From positions 1,116,001 through 1,180,000 of the forward strand of contig NZ_BLZR01000001.1 in assembly GCF_014193895.1 (NCBI RefSeq): DNA of 64,000 bases, given 5' to 3'. Under the pieces are notes generated by a model. It did not search any database, was not told the origin of the DNA, and saw only the letters and a list, made by a program, of their open reading frames with translations. A program made the position numbers and the translations under genes. Below are positions 15,601-24,493 of the stretch, piece after piece; position 1 is the first letter of the stretch; every line of letters starts with the position of its first letter. Source of the DNA: Clostridium fungisolvens. GTDB taxonomy: Bacteria; Bacillota; Clostridia; Clostridiales; Clostridiaceae.

Positions 15601-17146
15601 ACTTATATATGATCTTAAGAATGTAAACTCAAGAGCTAGAGTAAGTGTAAAACTTGTTTCAGAAGCTGGAGTCGGTACAGTTGCAGCAGGTGTTGCAAAG
15701 GGTGGAGCTGATGTAATTCTAATAAGTGGATATGACGGAGGAACAGGAGCATCACCAAGAACTTCTATAAAGCATGCAGGGTTACCTTGGGAACTTGGAC
15801 TTGCTGAAGTTCACCAAACTCTAATCTTAAATGGCTTAAGAGAAAGAGTAGTAATAGAAACTGATGGAAAGCTAATGTCAGGAAAAGATGTAGCTATTGC
15901 AGCCCTTCTAGGTGCAGAAGAGTTTGGATTTGCTACAGCGCCATTAGTAGTTATGGGTTGTGTGATGATGAGAGTATGTAATCTTGATACTTGTCCTGTT
16001 GGAATAGCAACTCAAAATGAAGAATTAAGAAAGAGATTTAAGGGAAAGCCAGAGCATGTTATAAACTTCATGCACTTTATAGCTGAGGAGCTAAGAGAGT
16101 ATATGGCGAAACTTGGCTTCAGAACAATAGATGAAATGATTGGACGTACTGATAAATTAGTACAAAGATCTATTGGTGGATGGAAAGCTAAGAAAGTAGA
16201 TCTATCAAGACTGCTATTCAATCCAGAAGTTCCACACGATAAAATCTATAAGTATAAAGAAAGCTATGATCATAAGCTATATAATGTATTAGATTCAAAG
16301 GTACTAGTACCAAATTCTTTAGATGCCCTTGAAGGTAAGTCCAATATTAAGTTAGAAGTGAATGTTGGTAACACTGATAGAGTATTTGGTACAATCTTAG
16401 GAAGTGAAATAACTAAGAGATATGGTGAAGTAGGATTACCTGAAGACACTATTTGGGTTAAAACAAAGGGTGCAGGAGGACAGAGTTTTGGAGCATTTAT
16501 TCCTAATGGACTTACATTAGAACTTGAGGGAGATGCTAATGACTATATAGGAAAAGGACTTTCTGGTGGTAAAATCATAGTATACGAGCCAGAAACTGTG
16601 ACGCTTAACTCAACTGAAAATATATTGGTTGGTAACGTAGCTTTATATGGAGCTACAAGTGGAAAGGCCTTCATAAGAGGGGTTGCTGGAGAGAGATTTG
16701 GGGTTAGGAACTCTGGAGCTACAGCAGTAGTTGAAGGTGTTGGTGATCATGGTTGTGAATATATGACTGGTGGAACTGTTGTTATACTGGGTCCAGTGGG
16801 AAGAAACTTTGCAGCTGGTATGTCAGGTGGAGTAGTTTATATTCTTGATTCTGAAGGAAAAAAGAGAAAAAATATAAATGAAAGCATGGTTCATATAGAA
16901 GAGTTAGATGCATCAGATGAAAAAAATCTACTTTCGCTTCTAGAAGAGCATGAAAAATATACTGCTTCAGCTGAAGCAAAGAAGATAGCTTCAAATTTTG
17001 AAGAATATAAGAAAGGCTTCATTAAGATAATGCCTAAGGATTATAAGAATATAATTACCTTAATTAAAGAGTATGTAGCTTCAGGTGCTTCAAAAGAAGA
17101 GGCAGAAAGAATGGCCTTTGATGTAATAAAGGGAGTAAGAAAGTAG
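12611..17146 (+). CDS. gltB: Glutamate synthase large subunit
   Basis: A 1511-residue large chain. The class II glutaminase domain begins after a 20-residue propeptide, with Cys21 (DACGIG) as nucleophile. The central and FMN-binding synthase domains follow (SYGSISKEAH, PGEGGQLPATK, GYDGGTGASPR). The 3Fe-4S cluster cysteines lie near residue 1117 in GCVMMRVCNLDTC. The C-terminal GXGXG beta-helix (GAGGQSFGAFIPNG, GVGDHGCEYMTGG) is complete. With GltD it makes glutamate from 2-oxoglutarate and glutamine. The stop is 17 bp before gltD, so the two are co-transcribed. Confidence 0.97.
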   Translation: MFCNFPKEQGMYDPSFEKDACGIGAIAHIKGKKNHAIVKDALDILVKLEHRGGAGADPNVGDGAGILIQVSHNFFTKVCEFELPKEGHYGVGMFFLSKNKEKREKAKALFENIVLNEGHCFLGWREVPVNPEDLGDASREAMPFIMQGFVASNSDNFDPKTFERELYVIRRLFEKEAVEAYVASLSSKTLVYKGMLTAVQVEKFYPDLQNELMDTAIALVHSRFSTNTFPSWERAHPNRYIIHNGEINTIRGNVNWMNARESELKSDIFGNELNKVLPVINKNGSDSSMLDNTIEFLYMNGRTLPHIMMMLIPEPWSKNHEMDKDKRSFYEYNSTMMEPWDGPAAIAFTDGDILGATLDRNGLRPSRYYVTKDDYLILSSEVGVMNVESENVKYKGRLTPGRMLLVDTVNGELIDDNDLKKNYSTLKPYGTWVKDNLLKLREIPEITVSEEKLEEAKLVRLQKAFGYTYEDVTSTITPMCVNADDPLVSMGVDTPLAVLSDRPQLLYNYFKQLFAQVTNPPIDAIREEIVTSVRVYLGAESNILSEGEDNCRRVKLDNPILSNKDFNKVLSIENKGFKNVIIPTVFNKGKEEGNLEKALDDILRKADEAIENGTSIIVLSDKTVDENNVPIPALLAVSALHHHLVDEAKRTKVSIIVESGEPREIHHFALLLGFGANAINPYMAYESIRTLVEEGTVDLSFDKAVYNYNKGALKGIVKVISKMGISTIQSYNGAQIFEAIGISKKVVDKYFALTPSRIEGIDLLDIEKEAVIRHTQGFDARLIDFTLDSEGAHKFRSNKEEHLYNPLTIHKLQNACKTGNYKEFKEYTSLVSNEKNNLTLRSLLDLNLDNESISIDEVESVDSIVKRFKTGAMSYGSISKEAHECLAIAMNRIGGRSNTGEGGEERERFVVDENGDLRSSAIKQIASGRFGVTSEYLVDAKEIQIKMAQGAKPGEGGQLPATKVYPWVAKARHSTTGVGLISPPPHHDIYSIEDLAELIYDLKNVNSRARVSVKLVSEAGVGTVAAGVAKGGADVILISGYDGGTGASPRTSIKHAGLPWELGLAEVHQTLILNGLRERVVIETDGKLMSGKDVAIAALLGAEEFGFATAPLVVMGCVMMRVCNLDTCPVGIATQNEELRKRFKGKPEHVINFMHFIAEELREYMAKLGFRTIDEMIGRTDKLVQRSIGGWKAKKVDLSRLLFNPEVPHDKIYKYKESYDHKLYNVLDSKVLVPNSLDALEGKSNIKLEVNVGNTDRVFGTILGSEITKRYGEVGLPEDTIWVKTKGAGGQSFGAFIPNGLTLELEGDANDYIGKGLSGGKIIVYEPETVTLNSTENILVGNVALYGATSGKAFIRGVAGERFGVRNSGATAVVEGVGDHGCEYMTGGTVVILGPVGRNFAAGMSGGVVYILDSEGKKRKNINESMVHIEELDASDEKNLLSLLEEHEKYTASAEAKKIASNFEEYKKGFIKIMPKDYKNIITLIKEYVASGASKEEAERMAFDVIKGVRK

Positions 17147-17163
17147 GAAAGAGGAGGAGTATT

Positions 17164-18648
17164 ATGGGAAAGCCAACCGGTTTTTTAGAATATGATAGGA
17201 AAGTTGCAGCTAAGAAAAAACCAAAGGAAAGATTAAAAGATTACAACGAGTTTGTAACTCCTCTTTCCAAAGAGGAACAACAAGTTCAAGGTGCTAGGTG
17301 TATGGACTGTGGTATACCATTCTGTCAGTCAGGAATAATGATAAATGGAATGGTATCTGGATGTCCTGTTAATAATCTTATACCTGAATGGAATGATTTA
17401 ATATATAAAGGGAATTGGAAGAAAGCTATTGAGAGACTTCTAAAGACTAATAACTTTCCAGAATTTACAGGAAGAGTTTGTCCTGCACCTTGTGAATCTG
17501 CATGCACTGCTGGAATTAATGGACCAGCAATATCTATAAAAGAAAATGAAAGATCTATTATAGAGAGAGCTTTTGAGGAAGGCTTAATTAAGCCTAATCC
17601 TCCAAAGGTAAGATTGGAAAAAAATGTAGCAATAATAGGTTCTGGACCAGCTGGACTTGCTTGTGCAGATCAGCTTAATAAAAGAGGATATAATGTTACA
17701 GTTTATGAAAGAAATGACCGTATAGGCGGACTTTTGATGTATGGTATTCCTAACATGAAGCTTGATAAGGCTGTAATTGATAGAAGAGTAAATATCATGA
17801 AAGAAGAAGGCATAAACTTTGTAACTAACGCAAATGTAGGAGTTAATGTTGATTCTAAGGAGCTTCTAGAAAAATATGATTCAGTAGTTTTAGCTTGTGG
17901 GTCATCAAATCCTAGAGATTTAAAGGCAAAGGGAAGAGAGTTTAAGGGAATATATTATGCAGTAGATTTTCTTAAAGCAACTACAAAGAGCCTTTTAGAT
18001 TCAAACTTAGAGGATAAGAAATATATATATGCAGAAGGGAAAAATGTTATTGTAATAGGTGGCGGAGACACTGGAACTGACTGTGTTGCGACAAGCCTAA
18101 GACATAATTGCAATTCCTTAGTCCAATTTGAAATTATGGGTAAGCAGCCGGAAGAAAGAACTGAAGCTAATCCATGGCCACAATACCCAAGAATTCATAA
18201 GGTTGACTACGGTCAAGAAGAATTTATTGATTTGAATGGTAAGGATCCTAGAGAGTTCTTAATCACAGTAAAAGAATTTATAGGTGATGAAGAAGGTAAT
18301 CTTACTGCAGTAAAGACGGTGAATGTAAACTGGGAAAAAAACGAAAATGGTGCTTTTGTTCCAAAGGAAGTTGAAGGTAGTGAAAAGATCTGGAAAGCAG
18401 ACATGGTACTACTTGCAATGGGCTTTGTAGGAGCTGAGAAGTATGTAACTGATGGCTTTGAAGTAGAAACTGATGGAAGAACAAATGTAAATGCTCAGTA
18501 CGGAAAATTCCAAACTAATGTGTCCAAGGTTTTCGCTTGTGGAGATGTAAGAAGAGGTCAAAGTCTTGTAGTATGGGCTATAAATGAAGGAAGAGCTTGT
18601 GCAAGAGAAGTAGATAAGTTCTTAGAAGGATATACAACTTTAGTTTAA
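17164..18648 (+). CDS. gltD: Glutamate synthase small subunit
   Basis: A 494-residue FAD/NAD(P)H-binding subunit that delivers electrons to GltB. N-terminal cysteines for two [4Fe-4S] clusters are visible (CMDCGIPFCQ, GCPVNN, CPAPCESAC). A FAD dinucleotide-binding motif (GSGPAGLACADQL, about residue 157) and an NADPH motif (GGGDTGTDCVATS, about 300) follow. AGAGGAGG precedes the ATG. It is the second gene of the gltBD operon, closed by a terminator at 18653. Confidence 0.96.
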   Translation: MGKPTGFLEYDRKVAAKKKPKERLKDYNEFVTPLSKEEQQVQGARCMDCGIPFCQSGIMINGMVSGCPVNNLIPEWNDLIYKGNWKKAIERLLKTNNFPEFTGRVCPAPCESACTAGINGPAISIKENERSIIERAFEEGLIKPNPPKVRLEKNVAIIGSGPAGLACADQLNKRGYNVTVYERNDRIGGLLMYGIPNMKLDKAVIDRRVNIMKEEGINFVTNANVGVNVDSKELLEKYDSVVLACGSSNPRDLKAKGREFKGIYYAVDFLKATTKSLLDSNLEDKKYIYAEGKNVIVIGGGDTGTDCVATSLRHNCNSLVQFEIMGKQPEERTEANPWPQYPRIHKVDYGQEEFIDLNGKDPREFLITVKEFIGDEEGNLTAVKTVNVNWEKNENGAFVPKEVEGSEKIWKADMVLLAMGFVGAEKYVTDGFEVETDGRTNVNAQYGKFQTNVSKVFACGDVRRGQSLVVWAINEGRACAREVDKFLEGYTTLV

Positions 18649-18652
18649 GATA

Positions 18653-18689
18653 AAAATACCACTTCATAATTTTGTGAAGTGGTATTTTT
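18653..18689 (+). terminator. gltBD terminator
   Basis: A strong stem AAAATACCACTTCA/TGAAGTGGTATTTT is followed by a T-run. Its core CCACTTCA...TGAAGTGG equals the inner ends of the palindromic repeat family, hinting at a shared origin. Confidence 0.8.
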
Positions 18690-18863
18690 CTATTAATAAG
18701 AGTTTAAATCATTATAGATTAAGACGAGCATATATGAAAAGTAAAAGTGTTATAAATTTGATTTACATAGAGAGTGAATTTAAATGATGATATAATTAAA
18801 TAGGCGATGAAGAAATTTATATTTCTACAATATTTTAATTAACAAATATTTTTAGGAGGATCT

Positions 18864-19835
18864 ATGAGAGAAGATATATATCAAAGACTCATAGCATTAA
18901 CAGAGGAAGAAGAAAAAATATTAAATGGAGAAGAAAATGTTAATAAAAGCTTATATACTGATAATGGTGAATTCATAGTAGATAGCAGAAAACTCCTACA
19001 AACAGGAGAACTAATTGATATAAGAAGACATACTAGGTTTGTACGTTTTCCAAAGCATAAACACAATTACATAGAGTTTAATTATGTTTATAAGGGGCAG
19101 TTAACACAGAATATAGATGATAGAAAGATTACTTTAAAACAAGGGGAGTTAATCTTTTTAAATCAATACATAACACATGAAATAGAAGCCTCTGAAGAAG
19201 AGGATATAATAATAAATTTTATAATTAAACCAGAATTTTTTGACTATATAATAACTCTTTTAGATGATGAAAACCTAATAAGTAAGTTTTTGTTAACTAC
19301 TCTATATAAGGATTATAGTGAAGGAGAATATTTATATTTTAAAGTAGCAGATAAAAATTATATACAAGAACTTGCAGAGAAAATAATAACAGAGCTTTAT
19401 GAACCTTCTATAATGAGTAAAGCAACCATTAAACTATTAGTAGGATTACTTTTAGTTGAATTAGTAAAGCGATCTAAAGATATTGAGACTTATTCAGCTA
19501 ATAATTATGATAAGCTACTCATAATTCAAAGTTTTAAATATATTGATAAATATTATAAGAATGCAAATTTATTTGAACTTGCTAAAAAGTTAAATCAGCC
19601 ACATTACAAACTCAGCAAACTAATAAAAAAGCATACAAAAATGACTTTCAAAGAGCTTCTTCAAGAGAAAAAGTTAAGTAAGGCAATAGAACTTTTAAAG
19701 CTTACCGAGTACTCAATAGTTGAAATAATAGATTTAATAGGCTATGAGAATCCTACTTATTTTTATAAGATATTTAAAGAAAAGTATGGAGTTACACCTA
19801 AGGAATATAGAGGAAAAAAGCTGTATGAGGATTAG
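18864..19835 (+). CDS. AraC-family transcriptional regulator with cupin sensor domain
   Basis: A 323-residue regulator. Residues 50-125 look like a cupin/AraC ligand-binding barrel (FPKHKHNYIEFNYVYKG, LKQGELIFLN, THEIEASE). The two HTH motifs lie in the last 100 residues (NLFELAKKLNQPHYKLSKLIKK and SIVEIIDLIGYENPTYFYKIFK). AGGAGG precedes the ATG. It stands alone between two terminators, so its target and ligand are not indicated by context. Confidence 0.88.
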   Translation: MREDIYQRLIALTEEEEKILNGEENVNKSLYTDNGEFIVDSRKLLQTGELIDIRRHTRFVRFPKHKHNYIEFNYVYKGQLTQNIDDRKITLKQGELIFLNQYITHEIEASEEEDIIINFIIKPEFFDYIITLLDDENLISKFLLTTLYKDYSEGEYLYFKVADKNYIQELAEKIITELYEPSIMSKATIKLLVGLLLVELVKRSKDIETYSANNYDKLLIIQSFKYIDKYYKNANLFELAKKLNQPHYKLSKLIKKHTKMTFKELLQEKKLSKAIELLKLTEYSIVEIIDLIGYENPTYFYKIFKEKYGVTPKEYRGKKLYED

Positions 19836-19845
19836 ACGTGTAATA

Positions 19846-19899
19846 TAAAAAAAGAAGATATTTAGTGGTATAAAGACTACTAATATCTTCTTTTTTTTA
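19846..19899. terminator. Bidirectional terminator
   Basis: AAAAAAGAAGATATTTAGTGGT pairs with the run ending ACTACTAATATCTTCTTTTTT-type sequence, giving T-runs on both strands. It serves the converging AraC and CBS-protein genes. Confidence 0.75.
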
Positions 19900-19908
19900 T
19901 TTTGAATT

Positions 19909-20286
19909 TTATTCTAGTCCAATATAATAATCTAATAAATCTTCAATGCTTATAATTCCTACTAGCTTTTCGTTTTCTACAATCGGCATAGAAATAATAT
20001 TATTTTTCCTTAAACGTTTTGCCACAACAACAATATCTTCATTAGCTTGAGCTAAGATTATTGATTTAGACATAACCCAATCAACTGGACAATCTTCATA
20101 GTGTCCTGGGGTTACCATGAATCTGTATATATCTGCTTTAACTACCATCCCAACTAAAACCTCGTTATCATCTATTACAGGCATACCATTCAAATCAAAC
20201 TCATCCATAAGCTTTAAAGCTTTGTCTATGTCATCGTTTACTTTAAGAGTGATAGGATTAGGCTTTAATATATTACTGATGTTCAT
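19909..20286 (-). CDS. CBS-domain pair protein
   Basis: A 125-residue protein consisting of two CBS motifs only (NPITLKVNDDIDKALKLMDE then GMPVIDDNEVLVGMV; SIILAQANEDIVVVAKRLRK then SMPIVENEKLVGIISIEDLL). Such stand-alone pairs bind adenine nucleotides and sense energy state or regulate partners. GGGAGATGAT precedes the ATG. Monocistronic; partner unknown. Confidence 0.85.
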   Translation of the reverse strand: MNISNILKPNPITLKVNDDIDKALKLMDEFDLNGMPVIDDNEVLVGMVVKADIYRFMVTPGHYEDCPVDWVMSKSIILAQANEDIVVVAKRLRKNNIISMPIVENEKLVGIISIEDLLDYYIGLE

Positions 20287-20614
20287 GATATCATCTCCCT
20301 TAAATATGTTTATATTCTTATTCTACTACAAAAAACTACATTAAAAAACATAGATTCAGAATATTTAGAAAATAATATTGCTCTTTATACACTTTTAAAT
20401 GTTAAAGCACTGTGCTGAAATTAAGCTAAAAGAATAGGATACAATTTGGAGTAATGGTACAATAAGCAAAATAAAACTACAGCAAAAAAGTACTGGTAAT
20501 ATTTTGATAAGAAGTTATAATTTTAATATACATATTTTGTAATATATTATATAATAATCATGTGTATCAAAGCATAGAAGTAAATATTAAGAGTTATCAT
20601 CAAAGGGGAAAGAT
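20287..20614 (+). promoter_or_regulatory. Divergent intergenic region upstream of sugar-sensor operon
   Basis: The 328 bp between the CBS gene (-) and the binding-protein gene (+) contain no ORF with a ribosome binding site. A TATAAT near 20549 in a TA-rich run may be the -10 of the sensor operon; no good -35 is seen. AAAGGGG precedes the ATG at 20615. Confidence 0.3.
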
Positions 20615-21583
20615 ATGAAGAATCTTTATAATCTAAGATATATAATAACAATTTTAATTTTCGGAATTTTTACTTTCATCCTTTTTGGTATTTTTAAGGA
20701 ACCTGCCAATGTTAAAGAGCAAATAAAACCAGAGATAGTACTTATTTGCCATGTAAAATCAAATCCCTATTGGCAATATATAAAGGCTGGGGCTGAAAAG
20801 GCTGCTAAGGAAAGAAATGCAGTTGTTAAGGTTGAGGGGCCTGATTATGCTAATGTTGATGAAGGGCTTAAACTTATTAATATGGCGTATGCAGCTAAGG
20901 TTAGTGGGATAATTACATATGTGCAGGAGGAAAGTAAATATAATTCGGTAATTAATAATGTTGTTGACAATGGAATACCTCTTATTACAATTGATTCAGA
21001 TGCAGAGAAAAGTAAACGTTTAGCATATGTTGGTACAGATAATATTGGCGCAGGTACTGAAGGTGCCAAGGAGATGATAAGGCAAATTGGAACCGAGGGA
21101 AATATCGGTATAGTTATAGGTGGTAAAGACGTAACTAATCAAAAAGAAAGAGTTCAGGGCTTTAAAGATTATATAAATAGTAATTCAAAGATAGATATAG
21201 TTAGTGTTGAATCTTCCGATTCATATCTACTTGAAGCAGAACTTGCAGCTAAGAAAATACTAACTAAAAACTATAATATAAAAGCTCTATTTTGTACATC
21301 GGCTCTTGATGGAGTAGGGGCAGCTAAAGCAGTATCAAGCCTTGGACTTGTAGGGAGAGTAAAGATTGTTGCTTTTGATGACTTGCCTGAAACCTTACAA
21401 CTTATCGAATCAGGAGTAATTTCTTCCACTATTGTTCAAAGACCGTACCTTATGGGATATAATGCAGTGAATATGATAATGGACATATCTCAAGGTAAGA
21501 AAGTAGATAAAGTAAATTTAACAGATGTACAAGTTGTTGATAAAAATAATATAAATGAATACAAGAAAAAACAGGGAGAGTAG
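20615..21583 (+). CDS. Membrane-anchored periplasmic-type sugar-binding protein (sensor)
   Basis: A 322-residue type I periplasmic-binding fold (Peripla_BP_4, RbsB-like: IVLICHVKSNPYWQYIKAGAE, GTEGNIGIVIGG, TSALDGVGAAKAV, IVAFDDLP). It has an uncleaved-looking N-terminal helix (about residues 9-28) and no lipobox cysteine, so it is probably tethered to the membrane and not a free transporter subunit. It is followed after 3 bp by a YesM-type kinase and then a YesN-type regulator. This order matches the XylFII-LytS-YesN xylose-sensing complex described in Clostridium. A receptor role for the sugar imported by the downstream ABC system is inferred. Confidence 0.85.
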   Translation: MKNLYNLRYIITILIFGIFTFILFGIFKEPANVKEQIKPEIVLICHVKSNPYWQYIKAGAEKAAKERNAVVKVEGPDYANVDEGLKLINMAYAAKVSGIITYVQEESKYNSVINNVVDNGIPLITIDSDAEKSKRLAYVGTDNIGAGTEGAKEMIRQIGTEGNIGIVIGGKDVTNQKERVQGFKDYINSNSKIDIVSVESSDSYLLEAELAAKKILTKNYNIKALFCTSALDGVGAAKAVSSLGLVGRVKIVAFDDLPETLQLIESGVISSTIVQRPYLMGYNAVNMIMDISQGKKVDKVNLTDVQVVDKNNINEYKKKQGE

Positions 21584-21586
21584 AGG

Positions 21587-23056
21587 ATGAAAAATAGTTT
21601 AAGAAGGAAGTTCATTATTTTTGCTCTCATTATTATAATCCCGTTAGCTACAAGTAATATTACTGCAGTACTCACAAATAGAAAGATAAATGAGAATTAT
21701 TCTATTATGCTAAGTAAATTAAACAATATAAACGAAATCAAAAATTTACTTAATGATGCATCAGATAATTTTAATAAATACATACAGACAAATACTGCTC
21801 AATGTAGAAATAACTTTAGAAAAGATTTAGATGAAGCATTAAATAAGGTAAATTCCCTTAGAGAGATTTCTGACGCTGAAAGTCAATATATCCTAAGGGA
21901 TTTAATAAATACTCTTTATAGCTATAGAGCTGAAGGAGAGAAGACAATAGATCTTTATGATAATAGAGGGTCTATTGATACTTATTATGATCATTATGTT
22001 TCTACCAAAGAAATTCAGACATATTGTAATAGTTACATTACTAATCTAACGGATAGCTATATTAGTTATAATGATACCTTATATAAAAGCTATGAAGTTA
22101 AAGAACGTATTATAAATAAGATTATAATGCTATATATTACGGCAGCGCTGTTGATGAGCATATTATCAACACTGTTCTTTATTAGAAATATAAGCTTAAA
22201 GTTGAAACAGCTAGTAAAGGCATCAAAAAAGGTTTCAAATGGGGATTTTGAAATGGTAGGAGGAGAGAAGACTGATATATATGAATTAGATTTGTTATCA
22301 GAAGCTTTCAACAGCATGATAAAAAATATAAAAGTATATATAAATTCACTAAAAAGAAATGCTGAGCTCGAAAGAAAAGTAATAGATGATGAGATTACTA
22401 TTTTAAAATATGAAAATGCACTAAAGTTAAGTCAATTAAAAGTACTTCAATCTCAAATAAATCCACACTTCTTATTTAATACTTTAAATTGCATAAATCA
22501 AACAGCCATAAAAGAAAATGCTTCTACAACAGAAGAACTTATAAAATCTGTATCTGGAATTTTAAGATATAGCTTAACAATGATGGAACGAAATGCAACC
22601 TTAAAGGAAGAAATTGATGTAGTAAAGCAATATATATTCATACAAAAGGTTCGCTATGATGAAAGAGTTACTTTTATATTAGATTTAAAAGTTGATTTAA
22701 CAAAAGTAAAGGTTCCAGGAATGACGCTTCAACCTTTTGTAGAAAATGCTTTTATACATGGGATAGAACCGAAGGAAGATGGGGGAAATATAGGGATAAC
22801 TATATATGAAGAAGGAAGTTATACAATTGTGCTTATTGAAGATAGTGGCTGCGGAATTGATGAAGAGACTCTTAGTAAAATAAGCTCAGAAGATAATTCC
22901 AGTGAACACATAGGACATACTACTGGAATGGGGATTAGAAGCACAATTAATAGATTAGAGTTACTATATGATGAGAAAAATTTATTCTCAGTAGAAAGTA
23001 AAAAGGGGCTTGGAACAAAAATCTATTTAAAAATTCCTAAAAAGGTGTTGATGTAG
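21587..23056 (+). CDS. YesM/LytS-type sensor histidine kinase
   Basis: A 489-residue kinase. Two membrane helices (about 10-27 and 181-200) frame an extracellular region of about 150 residues that is predicted to be helical. HAMP follows (KLKQLVKASKKVSNGDFE), then the His_kinase domain with the phospho-acceptor in QINPHFLFNTLN and ATPase motifs (VENAFIHGI, EDSGCGID, GMGIRSTINRL). It sits 3 bp after the anchored binding protein, its probable sensory partner, and 2 bp before its response regulator. Confidence 0.9.
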   Translation: MKNSLRRKFIIFALIIIIPLATSNITAVLTNRKINENYSIMLSKLNNINEIKNLLNDASDNFNKYIQTNTAQCRNNFRKDLDEALNKVNSLREISDAESQYILRDLINTLYSYRAEGEKTIDLYDNRGSIDTYYDHYVSTKEIQTYCNSYITNLTDSYISYNDTLYKSYEVKERIINKIIMLYITAALLMSILSTLFFIRNISLKLKQLVKASKKVSNGDFEMVGGEKTDIYELDLLSEAFNSMIKNIKVYINSLKRNAELERKVIDDEITILKYENALKLSQLKVLQSQINPHFLFNTLNCINQTAIKENASTTEELIKSVSGILRYSLTMMERNATLKEEIDVVKQYIFIQKVRYDERVTFILDLKVDLTKVKVPGMTLQPFVENAFIHGIEPKEDGGNIGITIYEEGSYTIVLIEDSGCGIDEETLSKISSEDNSSEHIGHTTGMGIRSTINRLELLYDEKNLFSVESKKGLGTKIYLKIPKKVLM

Positions 23057-23058
23057 AC

Positions 23059-24321
23059 ATGGTAAGACTTCTTATTGCTGATGATGAAAAGTATGAAAGA
23101 GAATCTATTATAAGTATACTAAGCTGGGAGTTTGGTGATAAACTGGAGGTGCTTGAAGCTCGTAATGGAAGAGAAGCTATCGAGATAGCAGAACAAACTA
23201 GACCAGATATTGTTATAACTGATATAAAAATGCCTGGTATAAATGGATTAGTAGCTATTGAAGAGATAAAGAGATCACTACCTAATACTTACTTTATTAT
23301 TTTGACGGCATATGATTATTTTGACTTTGCAGTGGAGGCTGTGAAAAATAATGTCAAAGAGTATATACTAAAACCTTTTGGAAGACCAGAACTAATTGAG
23401 AAAATCAGAAAAGCAGTAGCATGTGTAGATAAAGAGAAAGCTAAAAGAAAAAGCGAAATAGAGAATGCTGAAAAGCTCAATAACTTAATTTCAGTTATGG
23501 AAAATGAATTGAGCTACTATATACTAAATAATACCTTTGAAGCTATAGATGAACAGATGTATAAGAATTATTTGAATTTAACTTTTGAAAATACATGTTC
23601 AATGGTGATAGAGCTCGAATGTAGAGATACAGAGCTTTTTAACAATCAAATTAAAAGCAAGGTAGGAGAATATATAAAAGGTTATATAAACTTAAAGTAT
23701 AGGGCCATAGGAACATATAAATCTATTAAAGAATTAGTGTATTTTATAGAAGCTCCAGTAGATCATAGCGATGAAGACAAAAAGATTACCATAGTAAAAC
23801 TGGCTGTTGATATAAGAAAAGAGGTACAAAGAATATTTGATATATCTATAAATATAGGGATAGGAAGGTGCTATAGCGGACTTGCAGCTATGCATACATC
23901 ATATAAAGAAGCAGCTACTTCATTAGAAAAAAGATGTGATAATAATATAATTCATATAGAGAATATAAAGGACAATGCTAATGAAAATAATCACAATATA
24001 GATAGTAGTAAATCAGTGCTTTTTAAAGATATAGAGAAGTATATAGTTGATAATATGGTGGAGGAACTAGATCTTGACACTGTTGCAGCAAGATTCAATC
24101 TTAGTTGCTATTACTTTAGCAGAACTTTCAAAGAGATTATAGGTTATAATTTTTCAGACTATATAAATATTCTTAGGATAAATAAAGCTAAAGAACTTCT
24201 TAGAGATAACTCTATAAGCATAAAAGAGATTTGTTTCTCTGTTGGTTATAACGATCCAAATTACTTTAGTAAAGTATTTAAAAAGTATGAAGGGCGAAGC
24301 CCTACAGAATTTAGAAAATAA
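23059..24321 (+). CDS. YesN-type response regulator with AraC DNA-binding domain
   Basis: A 420-residue regulator: receiver domain (acidic pair DD, phospho-acceptor in ITDIKMPG, conserved K in LKPF), a middle region of about 170 residues, and two AraC-type HTH motifs at the C-terminus (LDTVAARFNLSCYYFSRTFK, SIKEICFSVGYNDPNYFSKV). It is the last gene of the three-gene sensor operon and probably activates the ABC importer directly downstream, and perhaps the rhamnose genes. Candidate shared promoter sequence CAAAAACTATAAT occurs before both chvE-like and rhaB genes. Confidence 0.9.
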   Translation: MVRLLIADDEKYERESIISILSWEFGDKLEVLEARNGREAIEIAEQTRPDIVITDIKMPGINGLVAIEEIKRSLPNTYFIILTAYDYFDFAVEAVKNNVKEYILKPFGRPELIEKIRKAVACVDKEKAKRKSEIENAEKLNNLISVMENELSYYILNNTFEAIDEQMYKNYLNLTFENTCSMVIELECRDTELFNNQIKSKVGEYIKGYINLKYRAIGTYKSIKELVYFIEAPVDHSDEDKKITIVKLAVDIRKEVQRIFDISINIGIGRCYSGLAAMHTSYKEAATSLEKRCDNNIIHIENIKDNANENNHNIDSSKSVLFKDIEKYIVDNMVEELDLDTVAARFNLSCYYFSRTFKEIIGYNFSDYINILRINKAKELLRDNSISIKEICFSVGYNDPNYFSKVFKKYEGRSPTEFRK

Positions 24322-24331
24322 AACATGAGCT

Positions 24332-24377
24332 CATATAGTAGTGTATTTAAATAATACTTCTATATGGGTATTTTTTT
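24332..24377 (+). terminator. Terminator of sensor operon
   Basis: CATATAGTAGTGTATT pairs with AATACTTCTATATG (one G-T pair and a mismatch), followed by GGTATTTTTTT. It separates the sensor trio from the importer genes. Confidence 0.65.
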
Positions 24378-24442
24378 GCAGTAAAAATCTCCGCAAGAGT
24401 TTACCAGTGAAAGGCAAGTAAAAACCTTTAGTTAAACGTATT

Positions 24443-24455
24443 CAAAAACTATAAT
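24443..24455 (+). promoter_or_regulatory. Candidate -10 region of chvE-like gene
   Basis: The 13-mer CAAAAACTATAAT includes a consensus -10 TATAAT (24450-24455). The identical 13-mer precedes rhaB at 28653-28665. No consensus -35 is visible, as is usual for an activator-dependent promoter. Confidence 0.4.
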
Positions 24456-24493
24456 GAGTCTGTGGTCAAAATAAACTTCAAGGGGGAATAAAA

